From NCBI GenBank assembly GCA_903930505.1, contig CAIYYQ010000358.1, positions 1 to 11,533 of the forward strand: DNA of 11,533 nucleotides, in the 5' to 3' direction. The DNA comes from Methanobacteriota archaeon (lineage in GTDB: Archaea; Thermoplasmatota; E2; DHVEG-1). Both the position numbers and the translations under genes were made by a program. How positions within the stretch are numbered: position 1 is the stretch's first letter; the number at the start of each line of letters is the position of its first letter. Below the pieces are notes generated by a model that did not search any database, was not told where the DNA came from, and was given only the letters and a program-made list of their open reading frames with translations. This document shows, one piece after another, positions 1-8,200 of the stretch.

Positions 1-1313
1 AAGATGAAAAAGAGATCTTGAAAATGAGTAAAGATCCTGAGATTTATGAGAAAATAAGGATGAGTATCGCGCCGACGATCTACGGGATGGAAGTCGAAAA
101 AGATGCGCTTGCATTACAACTATTTGGCGGAATCATGAAGGAAATGCCAGATGGTACACATACTCGTGGTGATATCCATGCAATTTTTGTTGGTGATCCG
201 GGTACTGCAAAATCACAGCTTCTTTCCTATATGTCCAAGCTTGCACCCAGAAGTGTATACGTATCCGGGAAATCATCTTCAGCTGCAGGTCTTACCGCTG
301 CCGCTGTTCGAGATGAATTTGGTGAAGGACAATGGACGCTTGAAGCAGGTGCTCTCGTTCTTGCCGATATGGGGATTGCCTGCGTCGATGAGATAGATAA
401 AATGGATGACAATGATCGAAGTGCTCTGCACCAGGCGATGGAACAACAGGAGATATCTGTTGCAAAAGCAGGGATTAATGCAACCCTGAAATCCCGGTGT
501 GCACTTCTCGCTGCAGCAAACCCAAAGTTGGGACGGTTTGATGAGTTCCTTCCGATTCATGAGCAGATCAATATGCCGCCAGCATTGCTTTCTCGTTTTG
601 ATCTGATTTTCTCTATTTTAGATAAACCAAATAGAAAAAAAGATACTGAACTTGCATCCCATATCTTGCTTTCTCATAAAGCTGGGGAGATGCATGAGAA
701 CATTGCGAAATCCCCGGATTCTGTGTTTTCAAGTGATGAAGAATCTGTGCTAATGGCACATGTGAAACCGGTGTTCGAACCACAGCTCCTTCGAAAATAT
801 GTTGCGTATGCGAAACGTAGTGTGTTTCCGGTGATGACGGATGACGCACTTGAAATCCTCAAGAGTTACTATGTTGAGTTTCGAAGTTCATCAGAAGGCT
901 CAGTACCGTTTACCCCTCGTCAGCTTGAGGCGTTTGTCCGACTTGCTGAGGCGAGTGCACGGATACGATTAAGTCAGACGGTGACAATTGATGATGCGAA
1001 ACGATCAATTTCAATCATTGAGCAGTATCTGCGACGGGTTGGGATGGATCGGGAAACCGGTAAATTTGATATTGATATCATTGCGACAGGAATTAGCCAC
1101 AGTCAGCAAGATCGAATGAGGCTTATCATGGATATCATCAAACAACTCTGCCAGGAGTCAACCGATGGAAACGCGTCGCGAGCGGATATCATCAGTGAAG
1201 CAGAGATCAAGAGTGTTAAATCCAGCTTGGTGGAAGAGGCGTTGGATCGGTTAAAACGCAATGGACAGATTTACGAGCCGGCGCACGGGAAATATAAGAT
1301 TACTGAGTATTAA
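1..1313 (+). CDS. mcm: Replicative DNA helicase MCM, C-terminal part (5' end outside window)
   Basis: Minichromosome maintenance helicase, the hexameric ATPase that unwinds DNA ahead of the archaeal replication fork. The frame is open to the left edge (first full codon at 3), and the residues before the TTG at 18 continue the family sequence, so this is a truncated gene and TTG 18 is not a start. Counting from codon 18, Walker A GDPGTAKS is at 59-66 (bases 192-215), Walker B CVDEID at 122-127 (from 381), sensor 1 Asn in AAANP at 168, the arginine finger in LLSRFDLIF at 193, and sensor 2 Arg in FTPRQLEAF at 301. A C-terminal winged-helix region spans about 362-431. The roughly 250-residue N-terminal DNA-binding domain typical of archaeal MCM lies outside the window. 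No intein interrupts the ATPase motifs. It converges with the next gene. The assignment is firm. Confidence 0.97.
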   Translation, partial: DEKEILKMSKDPEIYEKIRMSIAPTIYGMEVEKDALALQLFGGIMKEMPDGTHTRGDIHAIFVGDPGTAKSQLLSYMSKLAPRSVYVSGKSSSAAGLTAAAVRDEFGEGQWTLEAGALVLADMGIACVDEIDKMDDNDRSALHQAMEQQEISVAKAGINATLKSRCALLAAANPKLGRFDEFLPIHEQINMPPALLSRFDLIFSILDKPNRKKDTELASHILLSHKAGEMHENIAKSPDSVFSSDEESVLMAHVKPVFEPQLLRKYVAYAKRSVFPVMTDDALEILKSYYVEFRSSSEGSVPFTPRQLEAFVRLAEASARIRLSQTVTIDDAKRSISIIEQYLRRVGMDRETGKFDIDIIATGISHSQQDRMRLIMDIIKQLCQESTDGNASRADIISEAEIKSVKSSLVEEALDRLKRNGQIYEPAHGKYKITEY

Positions 1314-1400
1314 CTAGATATCTGTTAGAGCGGCAAGTTTGATATCATATCCATTTTACAAGAAGGGTGGAAACCTCAAACATCCCAAAGAATCTTAAAA

Positions 1401-1419
1401 TCCCTTTTTTTATACTTTT
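1401..1419 (+). terminator. Probable T-tract terminator for mcm
   Basis: A run of seven T (1405-1411) followed by another TTTT (1416-1419) lies about 90 bases past the mcm stop on the coding strand, as expected for archaeal U-tract termination. It overlaps the last codons of the convergent gene. No strong hairpin precedes it. Confidence 0.45.
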
Positions 1420-1769
1420 GGCGACGACAACTGAGCGATTGCTTTACGCACTTCATCTTTCTTACAGTGATCCCCAAGTTCACCTACGATGCATTCAAAA
1501 AAATTGTTTTTCATATCATTCCAGTTTAACGTGGAAACCGGGAAATACAGTTTTTTATCAATCTGCGGTGCCTTGTGGATATGAGGTGCCCATTTCCCCG
1601 TACCAACATCACAGTTATCCATATGCAGCACGTACTCTTTTCGCACAGGTGTTTTTTTCAGAACGTATATCTCAAATTTCCTGTTGAAATATTTGTACGC
1701 GCCATCTTTATCAAAATACCGATATTCCAGTTCATACTCGTTGTTGATTGGGATATTTCCAGTCTTCAC
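1410..1769 (-). CDS. Hypothetical protein, 119 residues, function unknown
   Basis: I do not recognise this family with confidence. The frame starts at GTG (1767-1769), five bases after a strong Shine-Dalgarno (AGGAGGGG), and a box A-like element lies about 40 bases upstream. That makes it a real gene rather than a chance frame. The product is small and soluble, with no signal peptide or membrane segment. Residues 10-50 alternate aromatic and charged residues as in a beta-sheet (tyrosine-rich, with FDKDG at 19-23). An MDN at 50-52 is followed by APHIHK at 61-66, and the C-terminal third looks helical. His63, His65, His101, Cys53, Cys93 and Cys102 could bind metal, but this is speculative. The DN...HxH arrangement loosely recalls small archaeal toxin-like DUF6516 proteins; that is a weak resemblance, and no antitoxin partner is adjacent. 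The gene sits alone between the EF-2 terminator and the convergent mcm end. Confidence 0.72.
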   Translation of the reverse strand: MKTGNIPINNEYELEYRYFDKDGAYKYFNRKFEIYVLKKTPVRKEYVLHMDNCDVGTGKWAPHIHKAPQIDKKLYFPVSTLNWNDMKNNFFECIVGELGDHCKKDEVRKAIAQLSSPKV

Positions 1770-1774
1770 AGATT

Positions 1775-1782
1775 CCCCTCCT
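1775..1782 (-). promoter_or_regulatory. Strong Shine-Dalgarno for the 119-residue gene
   Basis: On the minus strand this reads AGGAGGGG and lies five bases before the GTG at 1767-1769. It decides the start codon and is the best ribosome binding site in the window. Confidence 0.75.
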
Positions 1783-1807
1783 CTGAAAACGTGTAACTAA
1801 ACAGGAC

Positions 1808-1815
1808 TTTATAAT
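1808..1815 (-). promoter_or_regulatory. Box A (TATA) candidate for the 119-residue gene
   Basis: The minus strand reads ATTATAAA. An archaeal start site about 25 bases downstream would fall near 1785, giving a leader of about 16 bases that holds the Shine-Dalgarno. It lies just beyond the EF-2 terminator, consistent with an independent transcript. Based on consensus and spacing only. Confidence 0.45.
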
Positions 1816-1830
1816 CATTACCCATCGTTT

Positions 1831-1877
1831 GTATTGAAAAAACAAAAAAATGAAAAAAGAAGGGGTTGCTTTACCCC
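1831..1877 (-). terminator. Terminator of the rps12-rps7-fusA operon
   Basis: On the minus strand a five-base-pair hairpin (GGGGT, six-base loop AAAGCA, ACCCC; arms at 1873-1877 and 1862-1866) is followed at once by T-rich tracts of six, seven and six T down to about 1835. The EF-2 stop codon TAA (1871-1873) straddles the end of the 5' arm and the loop. U-tracts alone terminate archaeal RNA polymerase, so the short hairpin may be incidental, but the combination marks the operon end clearly. Confidence 0.7.
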
Positions 1878-4069
1878 ATATAGTATTCAGGTGGGTACGG
1901 CTCAGGTTTTAACCCCTTGCGTTCCCTGATTTGTTTTATTACTTTATCCTGCAGGCTTCGCGGAAGAGGTTCAAACCCCATGTTCTCTGTGTTCCACAAT
2001 ACTCGTCCACCGGTTGCAGATCGGATTGCGCTTGCAAAACCAAACATGTCAGCAACTGGTGCTTTCGCATCGATATTCACCAAGTCGCCTTCGACCTGCA
2101 TATCACGAACAACTGCACGCCGCTGATTTAACTCCCGTGAAGCATCCCCCATTAAATCCTGCGGGGTGCTAATAAACACTTTTTGCATGGGTTCTAATAG
2201 AACCGGATCTGAGATAATAATTGCACCATAAATCGCATTTCTGGCAGCAGGGATAACCTGAGCGGGTCCTCGGTGAATAGCGTCTTCATGAAGTTTTGCA
2301 TCAACAAGACTTATCAGAAGTCCTTGACAGGGTTCACTAGCTATCGGTCCGCTTTTCATGACTTCATCAAATGCTTCTTTGATTAACTCCCGTGTTTCAA
2401 ACAAATGTTGAATCCCTTTTGTCACATCAGTAATTATGTTTAATTTATTGAATGCAAACACACCTTTTGCTGCGTCTTTGTCCATCCCGAGATCCTGAAG
2501 GATTTTTGCAACCTCTTTTTTGAATTTCTTCACGTTCTGCGGGATTTCATTGTTGTATAATGCTTTTATAACATTTTCCGGCAATGGTTCAACCTCTATG
2601 TAGAACCGGTTATGTTTGTTTGGTGATTTTCCTTCAAACTTGTACGGACTTTTCTTTGTGACACATTCTCGGTAGACGACAATAGGTTCTGAAGTAACAA
2701 TATCGACACCTTGCTCATTTCGAATCCTGTATTCGGTGATTTCCAAGTGAAGTTCACCCATCCCTGACATCAGGTTTTCTCCAGTCTCCTGGTTGATTTC
2801 TACTTGAATGCTTGGATCTGCTTTTGAAATCAATCGTAACACTTCAATAAGTTTTGGGAGATCCTTTGTGTTTTTCGCTTCAACCGCAACTGTTACCACA
2901 GGGTCTGAGATATGAACAATCCGCTCAAACGGCTCCATCTCTGGATCAGAACTGACTGTGCTTCCCGCGATCGCATCTCGGATACCAGTAACAGCAGCAA
3001 TGTTTCCTGCGGTGACGTAATCCACCGGGATCTTATCTGCACCAACCATCAGGTTTACTTGTTGGATGCGGTTTGCATTTGGCATCCCTATGACGTACAC
3101 GTCTTGTCCTCGTTCGACTTTACCGCTGTACATTCTCCCAATAGCAACTTCACCCGCGTGGGGATCAATAATAATTTTTACGACCATTAACGCAAGTGGT
3201 CCATCTTCACGGCATTCCATCATACTCTTCCCAACGGTGTGCTCTAAGTCTCCTCGCCAGATGTGAGGGATACGGTATTTCTGTGCAACTTTCGGGGAAG
3301 GGAGATGATCAACGACCATATCTAAAACAACTTCATGGATTGGGAGCTTCTTTGCGATACTCTTCTGGTCGTTCTTGGCGCAGTAATCATAAATATCTTT
3401 GAAACTCACCCCTGTTTTTTTCATGGCGGGTCCCGAGATCGCCCAGTTGTTGAATGCAGAACCAAACGCAACGCTTCCATCTTCGACTTTCACGTTCCAT
3501 TTTCCCTTAAATTCCTCAGGAACCATCTTGTCCACAAGCTCATTGAATTTGCTGATGATTTTAATGAACCGTTGTTGCATTTCTTGAGGTGTAAGTCGCA
3601 GTTCGTTGATTAGTCGGTCGACTTTATTAATAAATAGCACAGGTTTTACTTTCTCCCGAAGTGCTTGTCGCACAACAGTTTCCGTCTGCGGCATCGGTCC
3701 TTCCACTGCGCAGACAAGAACGATACAACCATCAACAGCACGCATAGCTCGCGTAACGTCGCCACCGAAATCAACATGACCTGGTGTATCAATGAGGTTA
3801 ATGAGGTATTCTTTTTCTCTGAAGTTATGAACCATGGATGCAGATGCAGCGTTGATCGTGATTCCTCGCGCTTGTTCTTGCTCATCGTAATCAAGTACAA
3901 GCTGTTTACCTGCGAGTTCTTCACTCATCATCCCGCAACCAGCAAGTAAGTTATCAGAAAACGTGGTTTTCCCATGATCAATATGAGCCGCAATATCGAT
4001 GTTGCGAATATAATCTAACTTGTTCATGATGTCTCTTGCACGTTTAACATTATCTTCTTTTCGTCCCAT
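1871..4069 (-). CDS. fusA: Translation elongation factor 2 (aEF-2)
   Basis: GTPase that translocates tRNA and mRNA on the ribosome after peptide bond formation. At 732 residues it has the normal archaeal length. The GTP-binding motifs are all present: G1 AHIDHGKTT at 28-36, ARGIT (switch I) at 67-71, DTPGH at 94-98 and NKVD at 148-151. Domains II to V follow. In domain IV the AIHRG motif places the expected diphthamide histidine at residue 599 (bases 2273-2275), so the cell should carry the Dph pathway. The start opens with MGRKE, as in other archaeal EF-2, which supports ATG 4067-4069; no strong Shine-Dalgarno precedes it. It is the third gene of the rps12-rps7-fusA operon, 32 bases after rps7, and is followed by a terminator rather than by tuf and rps10. 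No intein or frameshift is seen. The assignment is firm. Confidence 0.98.
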   Translation of the reverse strand: MGRKEDNVKRARDIMNKLDYIRNIDIAAHIDHGKTTFSDNLLAGCGMMSEELAGKQLVLDYDEQEQARGITINAASASMVHNFREKEYLINLIDTPGHVDFGGDVTRAMRAVDGCIVLVCAVEGPMPQTETVVRQALREKVKPVLFINKVDRLINELRLTPQEMQQRFIKIISKFNELVDKMVPEEFKGKWNVKVEDGSVAFGSAFNNWAISGPAMKKTGVSFKDIYDYCAKNDQKSIAKKLPIHEVVLDMVVDHLPSPKVAQKYRIPHIWRGDLEHTVGKSMMECREDGPLALMVVKIIIDPHAGEVAIGRMYSGKVERGQDVYVIGMPNANRIQQVNLMVGADKIPVDYVTAGNIAAVTGIRDAIAGSTVSSDPEMEPFERIVHISDPVVTVAVEAKNTKDLPKLIEVLRLISKADPSIQVEINQETGENLMSGMGELHLEITEYRIRNEQGVDIVTSEPIVVYRECVTKKSPYKFEGKSPNKHNRFYIEVEPLPENVIKALYNNEIPQNVKKFKKEVAKILQDLGMDKDAAKGVFAFNKLNIITDVTKGIQHLFETRELIKEAFDEVMKSGPIASEPCQGLLISLVDAKLHEDAIHRGPAQVIPAARNAIYGAIIISDPVLLEPMQKVFISTPQDLMGDASRELNQRRAVVRDMQVEGDLVNIDAKAPVADMFGFASAIRSATGGRVLWNTENMGFEPLPRSLQDKVIKQIRERKGLKPEPYPPEYYMG

Positions 4070-4101
4070 AACCCATCAAATCCTTTTTTACTAAAACAGG
4101 T

Positions 4102-4698
4102 TTATCGCGCTGATTTTGCGACACGTTCAAGATCATTTTTCTTTGCAATCGCAAATGAAGACGGATCATTTTTCGACGCTTTTATAAGTTCATCAGCAAG
4201 ACATGCTTCGATACTCTTCGTATTCTTGTAACTAGCTGTCCTTGCACCAAGACTGATATTTCGCATTGCGATGTCCAGTCGTCTCTGGGGTGAAACATCC
4301 ACTGCTTTTGGCACGAGAATTCCACCGAACCGTAACCTGGTGGTTTCTTCTTTTGGTGCAGCGTTCTGAAATGCATCAACAATGACTTGCATCGGGTTTG
4401 TTTTTATTTTCTTGTCGATGAGGTCCATCGCATCTCGCACAGCTTTGTACGCCTTGGTTTTCTTCCCAGTATAGTTCTCTGTTTTCATCAGGGTATTAAT
4501 GAACCGTTCAATCAATGGGAGTCGTGATTTCCCAAACATCCTATTTGCATGAGGTGCACCAAGGAAGAAATCCCTTAATTCGAGATTCATGTATCGCTCA
4601 AGTCCTTTATCCTCAATTTTTAGGGTACTCATATCGTATTTTTCCAACGCTGGAAAAAACGCGGTACCTACTTGTTTGACCTGTTGTTTCTCAGTCAT
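4102..4698 (-). CDS. rps7: Small ribosomal subunit protein uS7
   Basis: Protein of the 30S head that contacts the 3' major domain of 16S rRNA and lines the E-site and mRNA exit. The 198-residue length is typical for archaea, which carry an N-terminal extension relative to bacterial S7. The family signature (NPMQVIVDAF and the following PKEETTRLRFGGI) spans 101-127, DVSPQRRLDIAMRNI lies at 134-148, and the chain ends in the characteristic ERVAKSAR. It begins two bases after the rps12 stop with no clear Shine-Dalgarno of its own, so translation is probably coupled to rps12. The assignment is firm. Confidence 0.97.
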   Translation of the reverse strand: MTEKQQVKQVGTAFFPALEKYDMSTLKIEDKGLERYMNLELRDFFLGAPHANRMFGKSRLPLIERFINTLMKTENYTGKKTKAYKAVRDAMDLIDKKIKTNPMQVIVDAFQNAAPKEETTRLRFGGILVPKAVDVSPQRRLDIAMRNISLGARTASYKNTKSIEACLADELIKASKNDPSSFAIAKKNDLERVAKSAR

Positions 4699-4700
4699 GA

Positions 4701-5132
4701 TTATCGTCTCATTGGTTTCTCGATTTTCTTTTTCACAAGCATATCTAATGACACGTCATTGACTTTAATGATTTTATATCGAACACCAGGAATATCACCG
4801 TAACTTCGTCCCATCCGTCCGCCGATTCCTTCCACGATTACTTCATCGTGTTCATCAATAAAACTAATCGCATGGTTTTTAGGAGCAAATGCAGTGATTT
4901 GTCTTCCGTTTTTGATCAGCTGAATTTTCACGCATTTCCTGATTGCAGAGTTCGGTTGTTTTGCTTCAATTCCTACTTTTTCTATGACGATACCTCTCGC
5001 CTGGGTAATGCCCTCGAGCGGATCTGATTTTTCTTTTAAATGAAGTACTCTGCGTTTATAGTATCGACTACTCCAGAGCTGATTTTTTCTGTTTTTCTTC
5101 AATTTTCTTGCTGCATACAGTCCTTTGCCCAT
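4701..5132 (-). CDS. rps12: Small ribosomal subunit protein uS12
   Basis: Protein of the 30S decoding centre that helps inspect codon-anticodon pairing. It has 143 residues, normal for archaea and eukaryotic-like in sequence. The conserved decoding loop QPNSAIRKC is at 59-67, [10 protein letters not shown] at 79-88, and [18 protein letters not shown] at 112-129, with a basic tail ending KPMRR. ATG 5130-5132 follows an AAGGTGA Shine-Dalgarno three bases away. It is the first gene of the operon, about 50 bases downstream of a clear box A. The rpl30e and nusA genes that often precede rps12 in archaea are not here; upstream on the same strand is the giant surface-protein gene. The assignment is firm. 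Confidence 0.97.
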   Translation of the reverse strand: MGKGLYAARKLKKNRKNQLWSSRYYKRRVLHLKEKSDPLEGITQARGIVIEKVGIEAKQPNSAIRKCVKIQLIKNGRQITAFAPKNHAISFIDEHDEVIVEGIGGRMGRSYGDIPGVRYKIIKVNDVSLDMLVKKKIEKPMRR

Positions 5133-5135
5133 AGT

Positions 5136-5142
5136 TCACCTT
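5136..5142 (-). promoter_or_regulatory. Shine-Dalgarno of rps12
   Basis: The minus strand reads AAGGTGA, complementary to the archaeal 16S 3' end core, and is separated by ACT from the ATG at 5130-5132. It confirms the rps12 start. Confidence 0.7.
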
Positions 5143-5178
5143 ATCTAGTAGGAGTGAAAGACCAGTATATTGTTGTAC

Positions 5179-5186
5179 TATATAAA
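5179..5186 (-). promoter_or_regulatory. Box A (TATA) promoter of the rps12-rps7-fusA operon
   Basis: The minus strand reads TTTATATA, a near-perfect archaeal box A, centred about 50 bases before the rps12 ATG. Initiation about 25 bases downstream would fall near 5157 and leave a leader of about 25 bases carrying the Shine-Dalgarno. The 146-base gap between rps12 and the giant gene otherwise shows no gene and no T-tract terminator on the minus strand. Confidence 0.65.
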
Positions 5187-5278
5187 TTATTATGGCTCAT
5201 GGTTTTAAATTACTCCTGATAGAATGAGTTCGCTGTTGAGGTAATGGGATGGATTCTGCTCTCTGTTGGGTGTTTTTT

Positions 5279-8200
5279 TTATTTGGTGCCGAGCAGTGCG
5301 ACAAACGGGTCGATGTCTGCAAATGTTACGTTGCCATCTTGGTTGCAATCTGCCGTAAACCAGTATCCATCCGGATGAGCAGTCACGTAAGCTAAATGGC
5401 CGCTGAGCGTTTCAACAAATGGATCAATATCAGCGAATGTGACACGATTATCAAGGTTTACATCACCTGCTTTGTACATTCTCACAGACCGTGCAACTGA
5501 TGACTCACTGGGTGTGCCATCGGTTCCATGTTTCACAGTCACCGTAATATTGTATGTGCCCCATTGACCGTAGGTGTGTGTCGCTGATGCGGAATCAGAG
5601 ACTGGACCAACAACTGTGATATTATCTTCATCCCAGTAGAACGTGAAGTATAGGTCGCTACTTGTTTCCGTGGAGTTACTTTGGTATGTGTATGGTTGTC
5701 CGTTGTATCTACCTGGGTATCCGCCGATTCCCTTGTACAGGTCGGCGGTGTAGATATGCCAGGCGGTGATATCAACAGGTTGCGCTGGTGCTGGTGGTTT
5801 CGTAACAGTTGTATAACTCCAGATTGGCCCTGCTGTTGACGCTCCATGGTTATCCCATGCAGTAATTTTCCAGTAATAGGTTATATTGTAGTTTATTGTC
5901 CCAGGATCGTAGGATGTTCCTGTTTGGTTGCTGACTATCTTTGGTGGTGGGTTGTTGGTGCCAAAGTACACGTCGTAGGTAACTATATCATTTGGGTCTG
6001 AATCGCCACCGATCCAGTTAAGGAGCGTGTTCACAGATATATTCGTTGCATTGGAAGACGGATAAGGATTACTTGGTATGTATGGTGGACTGTTTTGTCT
6101 GATACACAAGTTATGATTGTAACCTGTAGCAATTATGACGAAGTTGGTGTTCGGCGGTGGTACGTAACTCTGGCCATAATTATTTTTCCCCCAGCCTACA
6201 ATGGACTCATCACTCTTCAAACCAAGACTATGTTCCCACCCTGCTGAAACTGCTATAAAGTTGGTGTTCGGCTCTGGTACATTACACTGACCATAATTGT
6301 TACTTCCCCAAGCAACAACACTGCCATTTGCCTTCAAACCAAGATTATGATAATTGCATGTGGAGATTGCGGTGAAGTTGGTGTTTGGCGTTGGTAGGTT
6401 ACACTGACCATGGTCGTTGGATCCCCAGGCGACAATAGAACCATCATCCTTCAAACCAAGACTATGAGAAGAGCCTCCATCTACTGCAATGAAACCCGTG
6501 TTCGGCTCTGGTACATTGCACTGGCCATTGTTGTTGGATCCCCAGGCGACAATTGAACCATCAGCCTTCAAACCAAGACTATGAGTGTAGCCAGCTGCGA
6601 CTGCGATGAAGTCCGTGTTCGGCGCTGGTACATTACATTGACCATTACCGTTCCACCCCCAGGCGACAATAGAACCATCAGCCTTCAAACCAAGACTATG
6701 ATAAAAGCCTGCTGCGACCGCAATGAAACCTGTATTTGGAAAAGGTACACTACACTGATGATACAAGTTATTTCCCCAAGCGATTATAGAACCATTACTC
6801 TTCAAACCAAGACTATGAGATCGCCCTCCATCTGCTGCGATGAAACCCGTGTTCGGCTCTGGAACATTACACTGACCATCATAATTATACCCCCAAGCAA
6901 CAATCGAACTAGGAGTTGGAAATGTTGTGAATCTCCACACCGGACCAGATGTTGATGCACCATGGATATCCCAGGAGATTATCTTCCAATAATAGGTAGT
7001 AGAATAATAAAGCAATCCAGGATTGTAGGTGGTATTTGTTTGACGTGAAATAATCTTAGGTGGTGGGTTGGTTGTTCCGAAGTAAACATCGTAGGTAACG
7101 GTGTCTTCAGGATTTGGATCTCCGCCGATCCAACTGAGGTTTACATTAATATCAACACTGGCTGCTCCCAAAGGCGGGTTTGGATTACTTGGATTATAGG
7201 GCGGATTATTTGGGATCCAACCATTTTGATATATAAAGGGATATCGATCCTGATTTGGTGGGTTTTTACCGGATATATTATACGGTGTGTCTCCGAATCC
7301 GTCATGATTTGTATCGGTGCCATTGTAATCGCTCCAATAATTTCCACCTGATGGATATCCATTGTCCCATGCGTTCCATGGGTTATTAGAATCGTCGTAA
7401 GCATTCTGGTTATTGCCGATAAAGTTATTATGATAGATAACGTTGTTTTTAGAAGACCAAATACGAATACCACAATCGTTTGATTGAAAAGTATTTCTAA
7501 AAATCCTGTTGCGGTTTGCTTGAGATAAATATATAGCCCAACCATAATTTGAACTGATATTGTTATCTGAAATAATATTATCATTGTTAAAATAGGAATC
7601 TTTGAATACTATTCCATGACCATTTTCGATAATGAAATTTTCAGAAATAGTACTGTTACTAGAATAAGACCATACACCAGCATACTCGTTTGACATGATT
7701 TTATTACTAGAGATATTGCTGTGATTTGATCTTAACCAAATGCCTATACCTGAAGAATTACCAGTATTTTGAATAGTAAATTCAGAGATGTTAACGAATG
7801 GAGCTGTAATTAAAATAACTGTGAATCCATTTTTTCCATCGATAACAGTTGTTTCTTTATCTTCTCCTCTAAGACTTAAAGTCTTATTAACATCAATGTT
7901 CTCATCATATCTTCCTGCATTCACAAAAACCATAGAACCCGATGTTGCATTATTTATTCCTTCTTGGATAGTCCTTACATGGGTCGCATCGTACCAACTT
8001 GGATCAGCATTGTCATCAACATACACAATATTGATATTTGTTGTAAAAAACCATAGGGGGCCAACTGTTGCTGCATTATGTGAATCTCTAGCGATAATCT
8101 GCCAGTAATAGGTTGTGTCAGGATCTAAAAAACCTGGGTTAAAAAGTGTAGAAGATTGATTCCAAGATACTTGCGGTGGAGGTGTTGCTGTTCCGAAATA

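Noticed and set aside
1314..1409. tRNA or small RNA gene between mcm and the small gene
   Set aside because: No cloverleaf or stable stem is visible; only a weak imperfect dyad near 1365-1386.
1367..1687. Plus-strand frame of 106 codons across the small gene
   Set aside because: It has no coherent protein character, and the minus-strand frame over the same bases has a strong Shine-Dalgarno and promoter.
2912..3949. Several plus-strand frames of 62-94 codons antisense to EF-2
   Set aside because: They are shadows of a highly conserved gene with codon bias and have no recognisable product or start signals.
5273..5280. Run of eight T as a terminator
   Set aside because: It is a T-tract only on the plus strand, where no gene is transcribed; on the minus strand it reads as A.
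6092..6907. CRISPR-like array, because of a 117-base periodicity
   Set aside because: The period is uniform, the whole unit is similar, and it translates in frame as RCC1-type repeats; there are no unique spacers.
6581..6955. Plus-strand frame of 124 codons with internal repetition
   Set aside because: Its repetition is only the reverse reading of the RCC1-type repeats.
7141..8108. Frames of 106-147 codons overlapping the beta-helix on either strand
   Set aside because: They are alternate-frame shadows in AT-rich, Asn-rich repeat coding sequence.
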